Source: Bombardia bombarda
Taxonomy: Eukaryota > Ascomycota > Sordariomycetes > Sordariales > Lasiosphaeriaceae
NCBI GenBank assembly: GCA_030512295.1
Contig: JAULSR010000001.1
Span: forward strand, 9,013,001 to 9,077,000
DNA length: 64,000 nucleotides
Reading direction: 5' to 3'
Positions 35,901 to 49,020 of this stretch are shown here, piece by piece. Below the pieces are notes generated by a model. That model did not search any database. It had not been told where the DNA came from and was given only the letters and a program-made list of their open reading frames with translations. Numbering within the stretch: position 1 is the stretch's first letter; every line of letters starts with the position of its first letter. The translations under genes and the position numbers were made by a program.

Positions 35901-36172
35901 AAAAGGGAAAATGTGACAGCGAATCAGTCAACGAGAGAGTTCTTCCACATTAAAGATACCATGGTCCATGGGATGATGGATTTCCATCTGGCCCATGATT
36001 ATTAGTGTAGGGAATTAGCCGCCCGAAACAGGCAGTTGCGTAGGGGTTTGAACGGTGCTGAAAATGCGGGTGCTCCCACCTCAGGCCCCGGGCCCCTCCA
36101 CTCCCTCCACTCCCCGCGTCACCCGCCCGCCTCGGCATCCACAGGTATTAGCATGTATCTGTATTAATTCAG

Positions 36173-36174
<2 letters not shown>

Positions 36175-36203
<29 letters not shown>
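36175..36203. repeat. CTGG tetranucleotide repeat
   Basis: About seven tandem copies of CTGG/TGGC in intergenic DNA; a CA run (36460-36479) lies 260 bp downstream. Confidence 0.9.
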
Positions 36204-37709
36204 GGCTCCAGCCTTTCTTGTCCTATCAATCAAGAGAAGAGATCAAGTTCTCTGCATTTTGCTGAAAGCAAGCAAAAAAGAGCCATCAATACCTTTCGGA
36301 CCTGTAGTGCCTAGCATGAAATTCTACACATCTATTGACTTTGTAGACCTACCTACCTCGGTGGCCCGCATCGCATTGGCAGGTCCAGGCCAACAGCGTA
36401 TCTACTGCTGCTGCCTCGCTGTCCGAAAAAGAAAAAGGGTCGAAACCGGATCTCGTGTGCACACACACACACACACACCATGATATGGATCTGGAGTTTC
36501 CGGCTGTGCCGTTGCGGTAGCCTCCTCCTGCCTCAATGCTTTGCCTCTCTCTGCCTTGCGGGATGGATGGATCTGGGACATTCCGTCAGAGAGAGATGTT
36601 GAGCAAAAAGAGAAAAAGCTGTTGCGGCGTAGTTGGTGGAATGCCTCGCACACTCCTTCCTCCTCTTGTGCGACGGGAGATACTATGCAAACATAGCAAC
36701 GCATCACATGCCGGGGGCTGCAGACACACCGACCGCACTTACTTAACCAGATACACAGATACACTACTACAAAGATCGTTCCTTAGCCTGCTAGGTCAAT
36801 CTTAGTCTTGACTTAGACGACGTGATGTCGTGACCCCATTGTACCCATAGCAAGTTACGTCTCGTCTCGCCGCCTCAGGGCGCTGACAATAGATGGACTG
36901 GAGCTGGAACTGGAGCGTACCTTATTTCTATCAATATCCTCCCGTACCGACGATACCGCGGAGATGGTGGGGTATGTACTAGACTGGTAGAACTAGCTCG
37001 ACAAAGTCAGAGTATTCTGGAATCCGTGACGTCGAGATGCGGCGTCTCTTGTCGCGCGTATATAGGTGGTAAGAGCTGAGGCTGACGTTATCCATATACG
37101 CATCCATCCAGTCCCTCGCCTCGCTCACCAGCTGGATCAACGTTGCAGGTTTTGCACCTTGCAGGCGGCTGGCCGTTTTTAAACGTAGTCTAGTACAAGG
37201 CTGGTTGGTGGATATCTCTAGGGACGGTTTTGCCTCCCTCAGGCTGGCCGTTTGTCCCAGCTCCACCACATCACGGTTCTACGGTTATACACCGAGCGAG
37301 CGTCTTTTGCAGCCGACCGGGGCTTGGCTTGGCTTGGTTGAACTGAGGTGCGACAGACAGTATTTCAAGGGAGGCAGACAAGAGGGGAAGAGACCATCTA
37401 ACAATCCCTTGCAAAAAAAGAAAAAGATAGAGAAGTCAACCCACCCGCGGAGCCTCCAGTAGCTATCCGCAAACTGACGCATACATACCGATAAACTAGG
37501 AAGCATAGGGTGGATAGCGTAAGAAGTAGGTAGGCAGGCAAGTCGGTCGGTCTGGGCGCTAGATAAATAACTTTTCTTTCTCCCAAGCTTGGAAGCCTGC
37601 ATGTGCGCCGGCGGCTCTTTGGCGCCACCACCGGGTCCCTCTTGAAGCAGACCTCCCTCCTTCCATGGACATTGCAGCCTCATTCAGCCCGTCTCAGACA
37701 GCCCAAGGC

Positions 37710-37757
<48 letters not shown>

Positions 37758-37772
37758 GCTGTCTGTCTGTCT
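37710..37772. repeat. CTGT tetranucleotide repeat
   Basis: About fifteen near-perfect copies of CTGT with one CTGCTGT interruption. It creates Cys-Leu-Ser-Val repeats in shadow frames on the plus strand, which are not taken as coding. Confidence 0.92.
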
Positions 37773-38520
37773 GAGGCAGGACAGGGCAGGACAGCGGTGC
37801 GGTCCTGTGTCTCGCCATGTGTGCGTGCGTGTGGATGGTGGGATGTGTGTGTCCCCCCGCGGCGAAGCGCGAGCAGTAACGTCGTCAACGCCGACAATGC
37901 AACAGTGGAGAGCCACACAGTTCGTCCAAGTGAGAGTCTCCCTGGTCTATCCTTGTCAGCCTGCCCCGGTCTTCGTGTGTGCCGACAACCTGGCCTCGCT
38001 TTTGCGCCCAGGCGAAGGTTAATCGAATGGACCTCAGTCGTTGAATGAATGCGAGGATACTGTAGTGCAGGATCCTCCACCACGATGCTGTTTATTCGCC
38101 GATACATGGCCAGTTACCAGTTACCAGTAACCGCAGGCGCATGTAGGGAAGAGGAAGAGATATCCGAAGTGTAGGTAGGTCCCGCCGACCGGGAACTTGG
38201 TGCGTGCCATTGGCTGCTACAGGACTGGGTCAGTGTCCTCCAGGCCAATCCAAATGGGCAATTGCGATTCTGAATGCCATCATTCGAGGACCCTGGCGCT
38301 TGGAGCTGGGGAAAAAGTGATTTCGGGAACAAGCGATAGATGGCCGAGAAAGAGATACAGAGAGGAGAAAGGGTCAGAAACAGATGCTTGGACGAAATTG
38401 AATAGAGTACTGTTAAAAGCATATGTCAAAATACCAAGACCAGTTCCGGAAAAGACGAACTCCTCAGGTTTCTAAATGTGATGGTGTCGACAAGTTACCA
38501 CCGCCTGAAGCGGATGGGGG

Positions 38521-38522
<2 letters not shown>

Positions 38523-38555
<33 letters not shown>
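38523..38555. repeat. GT dinucleotide repeat
   Basis: A perfect GT run of about 33 bases about 1.1 kb upstream of Ras. Confidence 0.92.
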
Positions 38556-38557
<2 letters not shown>

Positions 38558-39641
38558 TGTGATGCTGAAGTGCTGTGGACTGGTGGACGGAAGTACCGAC
38601 ACGCCCGCCTTTGCTAATCAGAAACTGGGAGGGGGGGTGGTCCCGTTACCCCCCGATACCTCCCTCTCCCCCTGTCCCTGCCTCCTTCCTCCCCTAGGGA
38701 GAGCTAGGTAGGAAGCTGGAAAAAGGCACACGGGCCCCTAGCTTTTGCTGATCGGGCACCCTGAAGAGAACTGAGCCTGTGGTCCATCTGTGTCTGCACC
38801 TCCAGATTTCACCCGAGCGACGGCCCCTACCTTAGCTACCTATTATCACCGCTAACTATTAACCTCTTTTGCGCCTTCTGTCCAACAGCAACTCGCACTG
38901 ACGCACCGCAACCGCCGCAACAAGTGCGCTGCAGCAGCATCCTTTCATGAATTTTTTTTGGATCTGATTTTTCTTGGGATACTTTTCCCTTTCAACTGTC
39001 GTCTATCCCCCGTCAGAATTGCATTTTACATACCTGCAACAGCTCACGTTGTCGTCGTTGTCGTCAAGTTGGCCGGTCGGATTTAGCTAGCCCACCATTC
39101 CCGCCAGCCATTCCCTTCCTAGGTCGCTCCTGCTGCTGCGATTACCAACAGGAGGTTTACCGCCTGCCGATCCCCACCGGACCAACTTTAGCTACCTTAC
39201 CACACACCTATTCCACTGGTTACCTACCTACCTGTACCTTAATTCATACACCTAGTGTGAACTGCGACTCGCGTTGTCTTCGACCCATTCATTCCTCCCC
39301 TGACGCCGCTCCCTCCGACGACATTCGAACCTCGACCCTCGACTGGACTACCCGCCTAAAAAAAAAAGACAGTCTCCATCTCCAGGATCACCCCCCAATC
39401 CGCCCACCCCCCGTCCCCGAATCTCCGCGCTCCATTTGCCAAGCGAAACCCTGATTTGCTATCTCGAACCAGCTCTCGCTCGCTCGCTCAGCTCCCTGCC
39501 TTGTCTGTCTGGTCTGGTCTGCTGCTCTATCAATTTTCAACAGCTTGACAGTTCAACAAGTCGTCGACCCCCCAGACATTGTGATATTGTGTGCCCACCT
39601 TCTTTTTCCTTCAACGTCCACTTGTTAGCCAATTCGACACG

Positions 39642-40783
39642 ATGGCCTCCAAGGTGAGTTCGGCAAAGCAATCCTGCTCTTCTTGACCCCTAACCCATCT
39701 TCGAGAACATGGCGCACGCGCGCGCGCGATCGGTGAAGCCAGTCGGCGGTCAGTTGGTCGGTTCCGTCGACTATACTGCACTGTGCTGCATGCACTGGCG
39801 CTTTGCTCTCTTCGTTCTCTGGACGCTTCACTCTCTGCTCAAAAGACCCGCAACACAATTGATTACGCCTGCTAATCCGTCAAATCTCCTACGCTACAGT
39901 TTACAAGAGAATACAAGTTGGTGGTTGTAGGCGGCGGTGGTGTCGGTAAATCGTGCCTCACGATCCAGCTGATCCAGGCCCATTTCATCGACGAGTATGA
40001 CCCGACAATCGAGGGTACGTTTAATTTGCTACTACTTGCCTACGTCGTTGCGCATCGTTCACCGTGCGGGAATACATCAATTCCAATGCAGCTCAATTCC
40101 GGCTAGCCGTGTATTCTCGACCGGGAATATCTCGAAAAGAAGAACCCCATTGACTAACATTCTCGCGCGCTCCTAGATTCATACCGAAAGCAATGCCGCA
40201 TCGATGACGAGGTCGCCCTCCTCGATGTTCTAGATACCGCCGGGCAAGAGGAGTACTCGGCCATGCGTGAGCAATACATGCGCACAGGCGAGGGCTTCCT
40301 CCTTGTCTACTCCATCACCTCGCGCCAGAGCTTTGATGAAATTACAACTTTCCAGCAACAAATCCTCAGGGTGAAGGACAAGGATTACTTCCCTATGGTT
40401 GTAGTGGGCAACAAGTCCGATCTCGACCACGACCGTGAGGTGACGTACGGTGGTATGTTTTTGTCTGAACCATCAATTCCCATATACACTGACCTGCTTT
40501 TACCTAGTACATTTACTGACCTGCATATCACCAATTCACAGAAGGGCAAGCGCTTGCCGATTCCTTCGGCGCCAAATTCCTCGAGACCTCCGCCAAGACG
40601 ACAGTAAACGTCGAGAACGCCTTCTTCGATTTGGTTCGCGAGATTCGCAAGTACAACCGACAGATGCAGGGCTACTCCGGTACCGGAAGCGGCATCTCCA
40701 ACAACGGCGGGCCTGTCAGCAAGATGGAGGTGGGCGACGACGACGTCCAAGCAGGATGCTGCTCCAAGTGCGTCTTGATGTGA
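39642..40783 (+). CDS. RAS1: Ras GTPase, Neurospora ras-1 type
   Basis: Four exons (39642-39653, 39900-40014, 40177-40452, 40542-40783) close at 645 nt, 214 aa. Exon 1 encodes only MASK; intron 1 is 246 bp. All G-box motifs are intact: GGGGVGKS (15-22), effector YDPTIEDSY (37-45), DTAGQEEYS (62-70), NKSD (121-124) and ETSAK (about 155). The equivalents of human Gly12 and Gln61 are Gly17 and Gln66, so the protein is wild-type at the classic activating positions. The tail ends AGCCSKCVLM: a CVLM farnesylation box with upstream cysteines for palmitoylation. The usual VTRQEGQ reads VTYGEGQ here because the exon 3/4 junction was placed at G|GTATGT; phase is correct. It is a membrane switch upstream of cAMP and MAP-kinase signalling. 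Confidence 0.96.
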
Positions 40784-43700
40784 TTGAACGAGGAAACTTG
40801 TTCGGTTGCACCAAAAAAGAAAGAAAAAAACACAACATATAGCAGCCTTTTTCTTTTTCGTTTCCTTACCAAGGGAAATGAAAGTGTGAAAGGCTTAATC
40901 ATTCAGTCTATAATCACAAGAGACTGAAAAACATGTGGGAAGAGTAATTTGGATGGAGAGAGCGCGTACGTACGAAAGTAGCAGGGCAAGGATAAGGCGA
41001 TGATGATGTGGTCACAGCGAAAGGCTTCATATACACACACACACCTGACCAATCGACGGCGGCGAAGGAAGAGTCCGCCGATATAGAGCGAGAGGAAAGT
41101 TGCTGTTGTTTATTGGAGACTGGGACGGGAAGAAAGTGAAGACGAAGGAGAAGAGGAAACGCGCGGCGGCGGCGGCGGCCATTCTATGCATTCTGTTGGG
41201 AGTTGAAAGCCTTGGTCGTTATTCAATGGAACATCAAACCATCACAACCACTTTTGGAGGCGGCGGGGCTGGTGTTTTTGGCGAAAAAATTTCTGGGGCC
41301 GGCACACACATCACACATCATATCACATCACATCTTTTTGTAGGGCAAGGAAACCACAGGCAAATATGGTCATGCATGGGGCAAAAGTGGGACGATAAGA
41401 AGAGGAAGGAAACAGAGAGCAAGAGAGGGAGAGTGTGTGAGACAGTGAGAGAGAGAGAGCATATATGCATGCAAAGCAAGCAAGTTAATGTCCGCTGCGA
41501 ACTGAACTAACTGGGTCTGAAAGTTGGGTTTTTTCTGTCGGTAATTATTCATCTTGTTGAGCTGGCCTGTTGTTGTCGTTGCTGGGGCGCCATTTAGTTG
41601 GTGGTTTTTCATCCCTTTCTTTCTGTCTGTATCTGTCTCTCTTGGGTGTCAGGGAAAGAAAACCGGAGTGAAATACACGACGGATCACGGGCTCTTCTCT
41701 GCTTGGCTGCTCTGGACCTTTTATCTTCTCCTCTTGTCCTGTCTTTTGCCTGGCCTGGCGAACATTTGCGGGTCTTTTCTTTTTTTCTTTTTTCTACTCT
41801 TTTTTGGTTTGTCATTTTTCTTTCTTTTTTTCCTTACACAGACAGGCAGGCAGACAGACAGACAGTTACTGGGAGTTATTATATCTGATTGTTATTACCA
41901 CTACTACTCTACTACATGGGGAATCCTTTATCTATACTACTGGACGTTTTGTCTTTCTGTCTGTCTGCTATGTCTGCTCTGTTTTGGTTATTCTTTCTTA
42001 CTTTTCTGTTTCTTATCTCTTTTCAGACTCCATTTTTGTAATTCTTGTGTTTTCTTCTTTTTCCTTCTCTTTTTTCCTACTACAGATACAGATACACACA
42101 TCTCATGTCGGAGCAGCAGCAGACAAATGGCAAATGGCAAATGGCAAATGGCAAATGGTAAATGGTAAATGGTACATGGTACATGGTACATGGTAAACTG
42201 CAGTGAGTGTTGTTTGTGGTTCGTTTGAAGTCTTGTCTTTTTGTGTCATATTCTTTGTGTCCATCCATGTCTACATTACATTACCTACATGGCCGGTGAG
42301 AGATGTGTAGAGATTGTATAAACTGTTGAAGGGGGGGGCTTGAAGCTCATGGCTTGGTATTGTGTGCATCCGGTATGCATCTGTGAGGAAGTTTACGTGT
42401 ATGGCGGTGATGGTGTGTACCCCTACCCTAGTCCCCTAGACATGACGTTGTGGCATTTCGTCTCGTCGGCTGGCGTGCGTCGGCCTGTCGGTCTAGCTAC
42501 CCGTGTCCGGCGGCACGATAATCGACCGACGGGAAGAGGTTCGGGACAGGACATATAAAGACGGTCTTTGTTGTTGTTGTTGCGGATGATGTGGGTGGAA
42601 GACCACACCACCACCGCCACCAGCTCAGCCCACATCACCACCTAACACTAAACTCTCAACGTATTACTGCTACTTGCTGTGTTCTAAAATACACTGAAAA
42701 ATCTTGTTAACATACCTTGTTTATATATAAACCGACCGCCCTTCCCCCGACAGCAACCCCGTATATAGATCTTCTTGGACGATTATCACAGTATTGAAAC
42801 TAACACTACTGGCACGGAACGGCCTGTACGAAATTCCCACCTGCTTTTGACGGTGGGATGGCTAGATGACGTGCAGGTAGCACGGTGCATTGTGCTGATC
42901 CGATCGGATCCGATTCGGATGAGGGTCATGGCGGTTACCCTGCTTATGTGCATGGCTGTTGACGTTTGCGGTCATCATTCTTCTTTTCTTTTTTCTTCTT
43001 TCCGACACGAGAACTGAGTGACATAACTGGCTCGGCCGCTGGGCTTTGCTCACCCAACAGAATCCCGCAACTGTACTGTGTATGTATGGAGGCGGATGCA
43101 AGGCGGGAAGGGAGGGAACATGGATCTCCCGCTTTCTTTGTTCGTTCGTTGGGCTGCCACGTTTTTGTGGCTGATTTTTGGTGGGTGGCGGACAAGGGAG
43201 GGTCAGGATGAGATGTGACTTACGGATAGAACCAACGACATTTGAGTCTGGAAGGTAATTGGCTGTCTTGGCATACGACAGGATTTGGCATGGATATGTG
43301 AGTATTTAGATAATAGATACGCTCTTCTTTACGACATGAAGTGAGGAGTAGTAGCGATGCTGGGGTATTTTCAAGATCCTCAAGTTTCCTTTATGGCAGA
43401 CAGTACCTAGCTCTGCTGATAGAGATGTGACAAGAATCCGTTTGCAGTATTCCACGAACATCTTCTCTCCTCCCTCTTTCCTTTTTAGGCTGTATCCTTC
43501 TACATCTCAAAGTGCCTAAACCACCATCGAACGAACAGCTGAACGGAAAGAAAAAGGAGCAGAAAGCCTTGGCTCGGCTTAGCCGCTCAGATTGGTGGTA
43601 AGCAGCTATAACAGATGGTAGGCGGTGATACGCACGCTCGGTAGATAGAGTAGCAGTTTTGCGCCTTTCTCGGCATAGCGTGGTGGCGATGCGTTCTTGA

Positions 43701-45000
43701 TGCATACGCTTATTGCTGCTGTTGGGTCGGACTCTTGGTAAGTCGCGTGCGGGTTACCAACAGGCCGGGAAGGAAGTGAAGTGCTTATCCGTATGCACCA
43801 TTGTCAATAGATCCAGTGCCAAGATTTGTGGGTGTGTGTGTACGGGACCATTCCGTTCATTTCTAAGTATCCCCGTAATGCACGACCGAGAGGTAGAGTT
43901 TTGTGTTCTAGCAGTTTTGACTCCTCTTCTCCAGGGTAATGTCGTTGTTGAGATCAGATACAGTATTGACCTTGTCCTCCCTCTCATCTGTCAGGTTAGC
44001 TTATAGTTCCCAAAGGGCAGTTGACAGAACATACAAAAAGCTCCACTGGACGACTTAACAGACGACTGACTCTTGTGAGGCTTGAAGACGGCGGTAATAA
44101 CGTTTCTGTTTACCATGGTCGGGACGGGAAAGTAGGTAAACAATTCAACCCTCGATATTTTATTATTCCATCAAGTCCATGTATATGTGCAACCAACTCA
44201 TATCTCAATCCATCTCCGTGCTATTCGGATTGAAGCAAATGTCATAGTCCTGTGAGCATCATCTTCCTCAATCGGCATTGCTGGAACAGCAAGACCCTCA
44301 AAAACACCCATGATCAATCATTTCCTCATATGATAGATAGCCCAAACATGCAAGCCATCATCATTGTATACACTCATCCTGATCGTATCCTGCTTCTCCA
44401 TCATCCCGTATCCCCTCCCATCGTATTCCAGCGTAATTACGTCCTTCATCCTTTTCACCCTCTCACTGTGTCCTTGCCTCCCCCAAAGACCACAAATCCT
44501 CCACTCATCCCTTCTTTTTCTCATCCACGTCTCCTTCGAACCGAGCCATCCGCCCAAAAATGCAATGCATCAACACAAAAAAGGAGTGAATCTGTGTCAT
44601 ATGCTCATTGACATGCCCATCCAATCCCATCCCATCCCATCCATGAGTCCATCCCATAGGGCCAATCCAACCATGCAAAAAGAGTGACTTCGGACTAGGC
44701 GGGTATCTCAAAATAAAAAAGCCCAGTCCAAAAAAGGACATTAGGTAATATCTACCCAAAATGTCCATTCAACATATGCATCATAAAGGAGTGTCGTGAA
44801 AAATGCATAAACAAGTCGTAACAAGCAAGCCCCCTGCCTCCCATTTGTTCATTAAATCCACCCGTCCTCTCAATCCGAATGAAAAAACAAAATGCTCACC
44901 ACTTCCATACCCACCGTATTAAAATGTATGTCCAAAAAATTTCAGCATCAAAAACCCCCGAGATTATTAAGAATTGAACATGAAGAGAAGTACCGTTCTT
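40784..45000. other. Intergenic region, 4.2 kb
   Basis: Holds the 3' flank of Ras and the downstream region of the GPI protein. Very pyrimidine-rich at 41600-42080, with a heptanucleotide repeat at 42124-42194. Frames such as 41554-42168 translate T-rich DNA into Phe/Leu runs and are not genes. Nothing coding is supported. Confidence 0.5.
42124..42194. repeat. Evolving 7-bp tandem repeat (AAATGGC / AAATGGT / ACATGGT)
   Basis: Ordered blocks of a seven-base repeat: about four copies of CAAATGG, then two of TAAATGG, then three of TACATGG. Each block differs from the next by one base, which is the pattern of stepwise expansion after point changes. Confidence 0.88.
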
Positions 45001-48000
45001 CTATAAGAAGAATGCCGCCGCCGCAAACAAACTGACCAAAACGGCCAGCGAAGACGACTGCGACACCCTACCCGCAGCAGCAGTGACGGTGGAGCTGGTG
45101 GAGGAGGTCGCCGAGGTGGTGGTGGTTCCGTTTGAAGAAGGCCTGACCGTCGTGGGCGGAGCAGTCGTGACAGGTGGGGGTGACGGGGACGAAGACGAAG
45201 CCGATGTAGTCACCGGCAACTGGGACGAGATCTCTGTTGCCAACTCCGTACTCGAAGATTCCGGCTCAGAAGTCGACGTAGGAGCCGAGGTAGCAGAAGT
45301 CGTGGGCGACGGCACGGGAGTAGAGCTCGAGGATGTCGTACGTCTCGAAGTCGTAGATGAGGAGGTGGTGATCGGGGCTACGCTGGTATCTGTGTTGGTC
45401 GATACTTGTGGCGCGCTCGAGACTGATGGTGCCGAGGTCGCCTGAGACTGTGGAGCGCTAGACGAACCCGAAAGCACTGGCGACGGCGCAAGGGCATCGC
45501 AGAAGTTGAACCATTGCGCAAACTCGGGCTCTACAAAGGCTCTGGTGGTGACCTGCACATTATCGGAGTTGGTTTTGATGCACGTATTGCAGGCTCTATA
45601 ATATGACATGAAGGGCGAGCGACTATCGCACAGCGCTGGGGTTTTGCCAAGAGCCTGGGCCTCAAGGTATGCATTATTGCAGGTATCGTAGCAGATGGCC
45701 GGAGTAATAGTCTCGTCACGCCTCGAGAAGTGGTTCAGATGAGTGTCACGCAGAGCCTTGACCACGTTCACAGCTCGCACAACCCTCGCCTTCAAGCCGT
45801 ACGCTGAGGTTGATGACGAGGCTGAAGATGTCGAGGCCGGCGGGTAGTGCGATATGGATGTCTGGGACGCATAATTGCTGGCGCCGGAGTTGGTGATTGT
45901 AGATGTCGTTCCATCAACCGATACAATAACGCTCTCGTTTTGGAAAATCTGATAGTTCAAGCCGAATGCGATAGGAGCAAGGTTGAAATACCCTTCAGTC
46001 GGGGGTAGTAACTCGTCGTATTCTCAGCCCACTCCACCTTCGGAAAGTAAGGCGCCGGTACACAGAACGCTCGATTGCACAAGAAATCATCGGCTGGTGC
46101 TTCGGCCCATACGTTACAGCCTGGTGGTTTGGGCTGATTGCAAACAAAACCTGGATCGCAGCCCCAAGTCAAGTCAGGTGATGCTGTAAATGTCGGGGGA
46201 GGTGGTACTGAATTCGTAGGTGGAGAACACGTGCTGATGGTCGCAAATATCGTCGTGGCGATGGTAACTGTAGAGCCAGGGGCGCCTGTCACCGTAGTTC
46301 CGGGCTGCGTGATGGTCAAAACAGATGTCACGGTTGAAGCAGGCAAAACGCTGGTAACCGTGGTTCCAGCCTGCGTGAAGGTAGTCGTGACCGCTGGTAG
46401 AGTTGACACAACCGTGCTGAGAATTGTGGTACCGGGAATGGTAGTGACTGAGCCGGGAAGTGTCGTGATCGACCCAGGCAGAGTTGTGACAGAGCCAGGC
46501 AGTGTCGTTACAGAGCCCGGCAGAGTGCTGACAATCGTAGTACCAGGCAAAGTGCTAACAATGGTAGTGCCGGGCAGAGTTGTGACAGAGCCAGGAAGCG
46601 TTGTAACGGAGCCCGGGAGCGTGCTGATCACTGTATCTGTCGTGGAAACTATGACAGTCGAGACAGTCGTGAACGAGCTGACAATGATCGACGTGACCAG
46701 GGATGTCTTAGTACTGAAGAATGTTGTGCTATCTATAACCGTGGTGTGGAAAGGAATCGACCTGGTGAAGATTGTCGTTGATGTCGTTGGTATGATGACT
46801 GTGCTCAGCGATATAGACGTGACGGTGTCGGTTGCCGTGGTGACTATTGTGGTTGGAGACGGAACAGAAGTAGTGATGACAGACGTGATAAGTGTTGTAC
46901 TCGTGCTGTATATGGTTGTGCTATCTGTCGTTGTCACAGGGTATGAAACAGACGATGTAATCACTGTCGTGGTTGTGGTGGGAACTGATGTCGTAGTAAC
47001 GATGGTAATCAGGGAAGTCGACGTCTCGGTAGCCGTCGTAGAGATGTACGAAGTGGTGGTCTGTGATACAATTAGTACTAGGAAAGGGAGGGAAATCTGT
47101 TACATCATATCTAGATATATATACGCTGACTTACTGTTGGAGAGGGTACAGACGTGGTATACGTCGTTGTCAGGGTCGAGTACGACGTGCTCCAAAGCGT
47201 AGTGCTATCAGTGACGGTCACAGGATAAGAGTACGACGTGGTAATAGTATCAGTAATTGTCGTTGATATGTAGCTTGTCGTCGTTGTCGTGTCCGTTTCC
47301 GTGCTGGTCGTGGACTTTGTCGTGGACTGAGTTATTGTGGTAGGAACCGAGGACGTATATGTGTCAGTGAGAGTGGTGAAGCTTGTTGACCAGATTGTCG
47401 TGCTCTCAATAGTTGTGACAGGGTACGAAAACGACGCCGTATATGTTGTTGTAAGGGTAGTTGGGACGTAGGACGTTTTCGTCGTCGAGACATATGACGT
47501 CTTCGTCGTCGGGACCGTCTTGGACGAGACGGTGGTCTAAGTCACTGAGTTAGGCTCATGATTCAACGCAGTAAAAGGTTGCTTTAATGAAGACTTACGT
47601 AAGTACTTATCAGCGTTGTTGTTTTGGTCGACCATTTCGTTGTGCTGCTAATGACCGTCACGGGATATGACCAGCAAGAAGTGATTGTTGTTGTCTTGGT
47701 CACGGTAGTTGGTGTATAGATAGTAGTCTTAGCTGTAGTTACAGATGTCGTCGTCTTTGTAGATATACTCGTAGTCTTGTACGTTGATGTCGAGACAGCC
47801 GTGGTTGTCGACCACTTGGTAAGTGTAGAGACCACACAATTAGACGAATAAGACCCGCCATTACACTGGCTGACCGTCGTAGTAACAGGATAGGACTGCA
47901 GACGTCAGCGGATTGGCTATGCTTTGAGCCTTGGCAAACTTACTGTGGTATATGTTGACAGAACCGTCGTCCAATCCGTCGTACTTGAATCCGATCAGCT

Positions 48001-49020
48001 TCAAATCACGATATCCTTCCTGAATTCATCATAGGCCCTAAACTTACGTAGTACTTGAAATAACGGTAGCTGTGTCAGTCTGTGTAGTACTGGATGTAAT
48101 AATGGACGTGTCCGTTAGCGTGGTGCCGGAAGTTACTGTTGATGTGGCGGTGTCCTAAAATTGTCAGCTGGATGAAGCTCATCTTTGCCGCAGTGGGATA
48201 TTTACCGTCTTGGTGGTGGGAACGTCTGTCGTTGAAACAACAATGGACGTCACGTCCACATAAACCGTTGATGTTGCGGTTGTTGTTACCTAGAGGAGCG
48301 GTCAGCGATCCGAGCAAAGAAACCTGAAATAAAAACTCAAAGCATGTCGAATTCCAGCACGGCGCAGTTCAGTCCGAACTCCCTCGACCCCGGGATCGCT
48401 TGAGGCCGACCAACCAGCCCAGGTTACCAGTGCCAGATAGCCCACTCTCAACCCAAAATGCGTCCGTGCTGGCAACGACAGCTTGAATTTCAATCGCACG
48501 AAGAGGCAACATACGCTGGAGGTGACCGTGCAAGTAACCTATACTCAGATGTCAGCCAATTGTCCACTTGACTACACTAACAGGAGCTAATCCAAGCGCC
48601 AGAAGAGGCTCCCAAAACGCCTGAATAGATATAATACGTACCGTGACTGTATGTGGCGGTAACTTCACACTAAAAGATGTTAGTTTCTGACGCTAACCAC
48701 ATTCTTCCCATTTCTCAAGATCAATTCATACGTTACACTATCAAGAGTTAGCTAGAAAGCACCCAGAGTTCTCCATGCCATGGCACTTACGTTTTTGTTG
48801 GCCACAAGTACGCCGTCGTTGTGCACCAAGACGAGCATGGTTTCTCGTGAGTATCAATCTTGAGCGCCGCGGTCTCTTCGGTAGTTTCTGCTTCTGTTGT
48901 TGCGGATGCTTCCTCGGCGACAGTTCCGTTCTGTCTTGGGTAGATCGGTCCATGGGCGGCGGATGCGAGGTGAGCGAGCGACAGAGCCCCAAGGGCTCCG
49001 AAGAGCTTCGAAAGCAGCAT
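45001..49020 (-). CDS. Thr/Ser-rich GPI-anchored cell-wall protein, with apparent frameshift
   Basis: Nine exons were traced: 49020-48791, 48669-48642, 48538-48515, 48289-48206, 48154-48048, 47983-47944, 47895-47599, 47536-47135 and 47060-45001. Phases close throughout if one base is added in the last exon. The protein (about 1090 aa) has a signal peptide (MLLSKLFGALGALSLAHLAS) and a long Thr/Ser/Val mucin-like region with SYPVTTT-type modules and STLPGSVTTLPG repeats. A Cys-containing domain follows (TWGCDPGFVCNQPKPPGC and FCVPAPYFPKVEWAENT, then DTCNNAYLEAQALG). A second Ser/Thr stalk ends in a hydrophobic GPI-attachment tail (SSSLAVLVSLFAAAAFFL). YYP and GYFNLAPIAFGLNYQ are in different frames; one extra C in the five-C run (GGGGG, 46001-46005 plus strand) restores YYPPTEGYFNL. 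Likely a wall adhesin or structural glycoprotein. Confidence 0.85.

Larger units (their letters stand above)
32406..39641. other. Gene-free region, 7.2 kb
   Basis: The longest stretch without a supportable gene. It contains many simple repeats (listed separately), a 16-base G run at 34516-34531 and a second perfect GTAGGTACCTAC palindrome at 34376-34387. The 195-codon frame at 33407-33994 lacks domains. The last about 700 bp are C/T-rich with ACCTACCT words, typical of a long fungal promoter and leader, and precede Ras. Unannotated non-coding RNA or a fast-evolving gene could be hidden here. Confidence 0.5.

Noticed and set aside
37680..38107. Cys/Ser/Val-rich or Thr/Asp/Arg-rich repeat proteins
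   Set aside because: They are translations of the CTGT microsatellite in different frames.
46138..47202. 354-codon plus-strand frame rich in Val and Thr
   Set aside because: Antisense shadow of the repetitive GPI protein exon.
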